From assembly GCA_963966185.1 (NCBI GenBank), contig CAWZYM010000245.1, forward strand, positions 62,001 through 126,000: a DNA stretch of 64,000 nucleotides, given 5' to 3'. How positions within the stretch are numbered: the stretch's first letter is position 1; the number at the start of each line of letters is the position of its first letter. Source of the stretch: Rhabditoides inermis. Lineage: Eukaryota; Nematoda; Chromadorea; Rhabditida; Rhabditidae. The notes beneath the pieces are model-generated. The model saw nothing but the letters and a program-made list of their open reading frames with translations, was not told the origin of the DNA and searched no databases. The position numbers and the translations under genes are program-made. Positions 60,877-64,000 of the stretch are shown in pieces.

Positions 60877-62184
60877 TTATTCCTTCTTCAGCCAGCGATC
60901 GATCGATTCACGCGATTTCACAATCTACGCGAATTAAGCACTATCAGAATCAATTCACTCACCTTCTTCTTGCCTATCTCCTCAGATGACTTGTCGAGGT
61001 CGGCCTGGTCGTTGTTGTTGACCGAGTCCAGGAACTCGGGGAAGCAACGCGCCAGAAGAGCATCCTCGCACGACACAATCTGAACTTCGATAAAATCAAT
61101 AATAATAATAATGACACACTCAGTACGACTGACCTGCTGTGTGATGGGCAGCTGGACTGGCGCGGCTGCCTTCATTCTCTTGTGCTTCTCCCCGAGATGA
61201 AACCTGACGACACCCGCGTCTGAAGGATGCCATGTATTGGAGGAGGTGCTGTGTGACTCACAGTCGCTGCGGACCTCGCAGTGGGGGCAGGCCCAGCGGC
61301 GCGGTTCGCCCTCGGCCTTGTGCCGCATCGCATGCCACTTCACACACTGCGCCCCCGAACGCACACTCTCGCCGCACACCTCAACATCCGACAATAACTG
61401 GCGAGGAGACAAAAACAAGGATAATACTATTGACACTTCGATTCATCACCGACAACGCATCGAGTCTTGCAAATCCGATATGAAAACCACGCACGTGGCA
61501 GGTGTGCATGTTGTTGACGATGTGCATGTCCTCTCCGAGATCTCCGTAGCAGGCGCGGAACACCTCCATCGCAGCCTGCACACACAAACGAGACATCAAC
61601 AACTGTGCGATGATTTACAGGTTTTTTTGTATCTCGAGAGAAATGTCCAGTCATCTTGGCCATCAATAAAACCACACAAATGAGGTGAGGGTTCCAATGG
61701 TCAAGGGGTGTGTCAAAATGTCTGTCGCACCTGTTGGTCGACAGGGAGGGCGCGGCTGCCGACGTGTCCGGTGCGCTGCCGGTGCTCCCACAGCTTCTTG
61801 GCGTTCTGCGCGTTGCCGCACTCGACACACTCGTGCGTCTTCCACGTCCAGTGCTTCTTTGCGTGCGCCCTCGCACTCTTCCTCCCACGCACCTGCGCCT
61901 TGCACTCGGGCCACTACAACTACACATTAATAACATTGAAATATAATTCACCCTGCACTTGACGTCGAGGTTCACGTCGTCCCAGATGTGCTTCCTTCGC
62001 AGCAGCGAGAAAGCACCCTCCCACTCTTTTTGCTCCTCCTCCTCCTCGTCGTCGTCGAGGACTACGATAGAGTTCTGAAACATATACACACATGAATTAG
62101 TTGAAAAATATCATTAAAAATGAAAAAGTTTCTTGCCTCATCGTTCTTTTCCGTTTTCACCAACCGCACCTCTTCTGCTTCCAT
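60877..62184 (-). CDS. C2H2 zinc-finger protein, smaller
   Basis: ATG 62184 opens MEAEEVRLVKTEKNDE; the next exon (about 62073-61953) has an acidic run and GAFSLLRRKHIWDDVNLD. Finger exons follow: about 61914-61730 (CKAQVRGRKSARAHAKKH and CVECGNAQNAKKLWEHRQRT), an exon with MEVFRACYGDLGEDMHIV (about 61577-61495), 61400-61260 (CVKWHAMRHKAEGEPRRW, CPHCEVRSDCE), 61200-61135 (VVRFHLGEKHKRM), 61080-60962 and the last, 60924-60877 (SRESIDRWLKKE-stop). The CxxC...HxxxH arrangement resembles the module of the upstream zinc-finger gene, so the two may be related by duplication. The first intron appears to use a GC donor (GAG then gcaaga). Confidence 0.6.
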
Positions 62185-62733
62185 CTCTACTCTTCTCCGC
62201 AACCGCCCTTGCCTTGCAAAAAGTGCTCTGAAAAGTGGAAAGTTGAACAAAACACACATCCTATCCGGAAAATTACAAGAACACTCAAGGCGAGGTGAAA
62301 TGCACAGAACGAGAGCGACGATATGACTGCACCGATTTTAGGCCACGACACGCTATCGGCAGGAAGATTGGCACGCAAGAAACAACCTTCGAATCTGAAC
62401 ATGACGTTCAAACTAGTTATTTACACGAACTAGATATATTCAGATTTATAAATCACAACAATGTACCACCAACAACACACGAAACAGATGTATGAAAACA
62501 AACAAAACAAAAATCAAGGCCGAAATTGATGCTAGTGAGAAATAAGCAATATATTCATGAATCATACTTTATCAGCAGAACAACACACTGCAAGATTTTG
62601 CGAGTTGGTAATCGGAACATTTTGTCTATTTTTTACACATGTGTTCTGATTTCTTCTCGTTTCTTCTCTCGCCGATTCTTTTACTTGTCATTTACTCACT
62701 ATACTCGACGGCGGCTGGTGCGGCTCTCCAGCC
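62185..62733. other. Divergent intergenic region
   Basis: Between the start codons of the minus-strand zinc-finger gene and the plus-strand gene at 62734. No other feature was recognised. Confidence 0.4.
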
Positions 62734-64000
62734 ATGCCATGGCTACTAGGTATCGCCACGCCAGATATCTCCACCCTTTCTCCCGCCACCGACCACATTT
62801 CTTGCAGGAAAACTGACTACTATTAAAAACCGGCTGTTCAACAAGGACGTCGATCGACCTGAGCCCGCGTCTCCTCCCCCTCCACCTCCCCCGCCACCCG
62901 TTGACAAGTCTATGCGTCGGACCACCAAGACCGATCAGTCTGCGAGGATGACGGTCAAACTGCAGAGGAAGACAGTGGACGCGTCGAGCAAGTCGCAGAC
63001 TCGCTCCGTGTCCAAGTCTGTGTCGAAGAGCGTGTCTCGGCCGCTGCCGGCTGCGGAGACGATGCCGCCGACACAGGCAACACAGCCGACTGCCTCTGCC
63101 ACCACACCATCCACTACCACCGAGACCACAGTCGAGGTCGGCAACACCAGCACTCGCCCCGCCATCAACAGCACTCGATCCACTGTCAGCACCGTCGACC
63201 CCGACAGTGAGTGCACGTGTACTGTATCTTACCGTATCCTCCAGAGTCACTATCGTCTCGCCGACGCAAGGCCAAGTCGTTCGTCTCCCGCCCCATCAAA
63301 GAGCGGACGATGCAGAAGGTGATCGAGAAGGTGCAGAAGCGAGCGGCCGCACACATGGTGAGGATACTGTAGACAGACATACTGTAATGTGTGATCTCTG
63401 GCTTGCAGCCATCACGGCCGTTGGGACAAGGAGAGGACGCGTTTCCTGAGGAGGCTTTCAAGACGAGCCACCTGCATGTGGCCAAGGCCGGGAGTGTCGA
63501 GCAGTCGTCCGCGTCCAGCAAGTCCAAGAAGAAGCTGCGGTGGGTATAGATATCTTTGCATCCGTGTATTACCCTTCTCTCACGATCAGTGGCGACGGTC
63601 GTCTGTCGCCGCGTCGGTCGCGTCGTCCGCCCACTCGCAAGATAGAGACACTCTTCGCCGATCCGGCAGCCTGCAAACCACAAGACCCAGTCAAGTCGTC
63701 CTACCAACAGCTCTCGCAGACATACGCGGTAGCGCCTCTCTGATCCCTCCTTCCTTAATACCCTTTCTCTCCCATCCTCGTTCACATCTCCCTTACAGCC
63801 GACCATCACTCCTGATCCGAGTGAGAAAAGCGAGCGCGTAGTCAAGCTGGTTACTGGCAACAAGGTATCGTCTGTATTCTCGTTAGCGTAGTTTCACTTT
63901 TTTTGCAGAACAACGACGGTGCGTTGTTCGTGGACGGTCAGCCGTGGTGGCAGAAGAAGAGGAAGCCGGACGCAGACGATTTGGTGGGGGCGAAGGAGTG
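62734..64000 (+). CDS. Basic Ser/Thr/Pro-rich protein, runs off the window
   Basis: A 16-nt first exon (62734-62749, MPWLL) joins in phase to 62807-63207 (KLTTIKNRLFNKDVDRPEP, a nine-proline run, KTDQSARMTVKLQRKTVDAS, Ser/Lys and Thr-rich segments). Then come 63245-63358 (SRRRKAKSFVSRPIKERTMQ), 63410-63540 (LGQGEDAFPEEAFKTSHLHV), about 63591-63728 (PRRSRRPPTRKIETLFAD), 63800-63864 (TPDPSEKSERVVKLVTGNK) and 63909 onward (GALFVDGQPWWQKKRKPDAD). It is mostly low-complexity and basic, with no enzyme motif. The conserved-looking part is near the window end (LFVDGQPWWQKK). I do not recognise the family. Confidence 0.5.

Overview
The window looks like nuclear DNA from a nematode. Supporting evidence: many short introns of about 40-60 bp, ATGs preceded within a few bases by 3' splice-acceptor sequence (as expected for spliced-leader trans-splicing), an astacin with three C-terminal ShK domains, a DUF268-family gene, a serpentine chemoreceptor-like 7-TM gene, a divergent PP1-type phosphatase and an RTE-like LINE. 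I cannot name the species. All family calls come from reading motifs; no database was searched.

Layout. 1-7.6 kb is gene-poor and full of transposon debris: a hAT-type MITE with an 8-bp target duplication, two TTAA MITEs abutting on one shared TTAA, a broken LINE, foldback repeats and tRNA-like SINE fragments. 7.7-15.1 kb holds a compact conserved block: Vti1 SNARE and mitochondrial ribosomal protein uS7m on the minus strand (possible operon), divergent from the autophagy E2-like enzyme ATG3 on the plus strand. 15.5-24.4 kb holds an unrecognised small secreted protein (minus), a cysteine-rich GPI-anchored-type protein with a 20-nt microexon (plus) and the astacin (minus). 24.4-27.3 kb has only microsatellites. 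27.3-31.2 kb holds a small two-TM protein, a PP1-like phosphatase and a DUF268 gene that lacks its 5' part and has an in-frame stop.

32.5-50.8 kb is the most striking part. What first looks like a 7.6-kb palindrome is a transposon inserted into another copy of itself. The outer copy E1 begins at 32514 and ends at 50824, flanked by CCGA on both sides. The inner, inverted copy E2 (40081-48540) is flanked by CACT on both sides. A third element M (49391-50812) splits E1 ten bases from its right end. Removing E2, one CACT, M and one AC leaves 8423 bp; E2 is 8460 bp, and the 37-bp difference is accounted for by one 7-bp minisatellite (five units) and one CT tract (2 bp). The element starts and ends with CACG/CGTG, makes 4-bp target duplications, has almost no longer terminal inverted repeat, and carries one intron-rich gene of at least about 1,200 codons that I cannot place with confidence.

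51-56.8 kb contains weak exon candidates, the chemoreceptor gene, a LINE remnant and a 61-aa single-pass membrane protein gene framed by 131-bp inverted repeats. 57.0-62.2 kb carries two minus-strand C2H2 zinc-finger genes, the first built of repeated finger-pair/acidic-linker modules. From 62.7 kb a lysine- and serine-rich protein gene runs off the end of the window.
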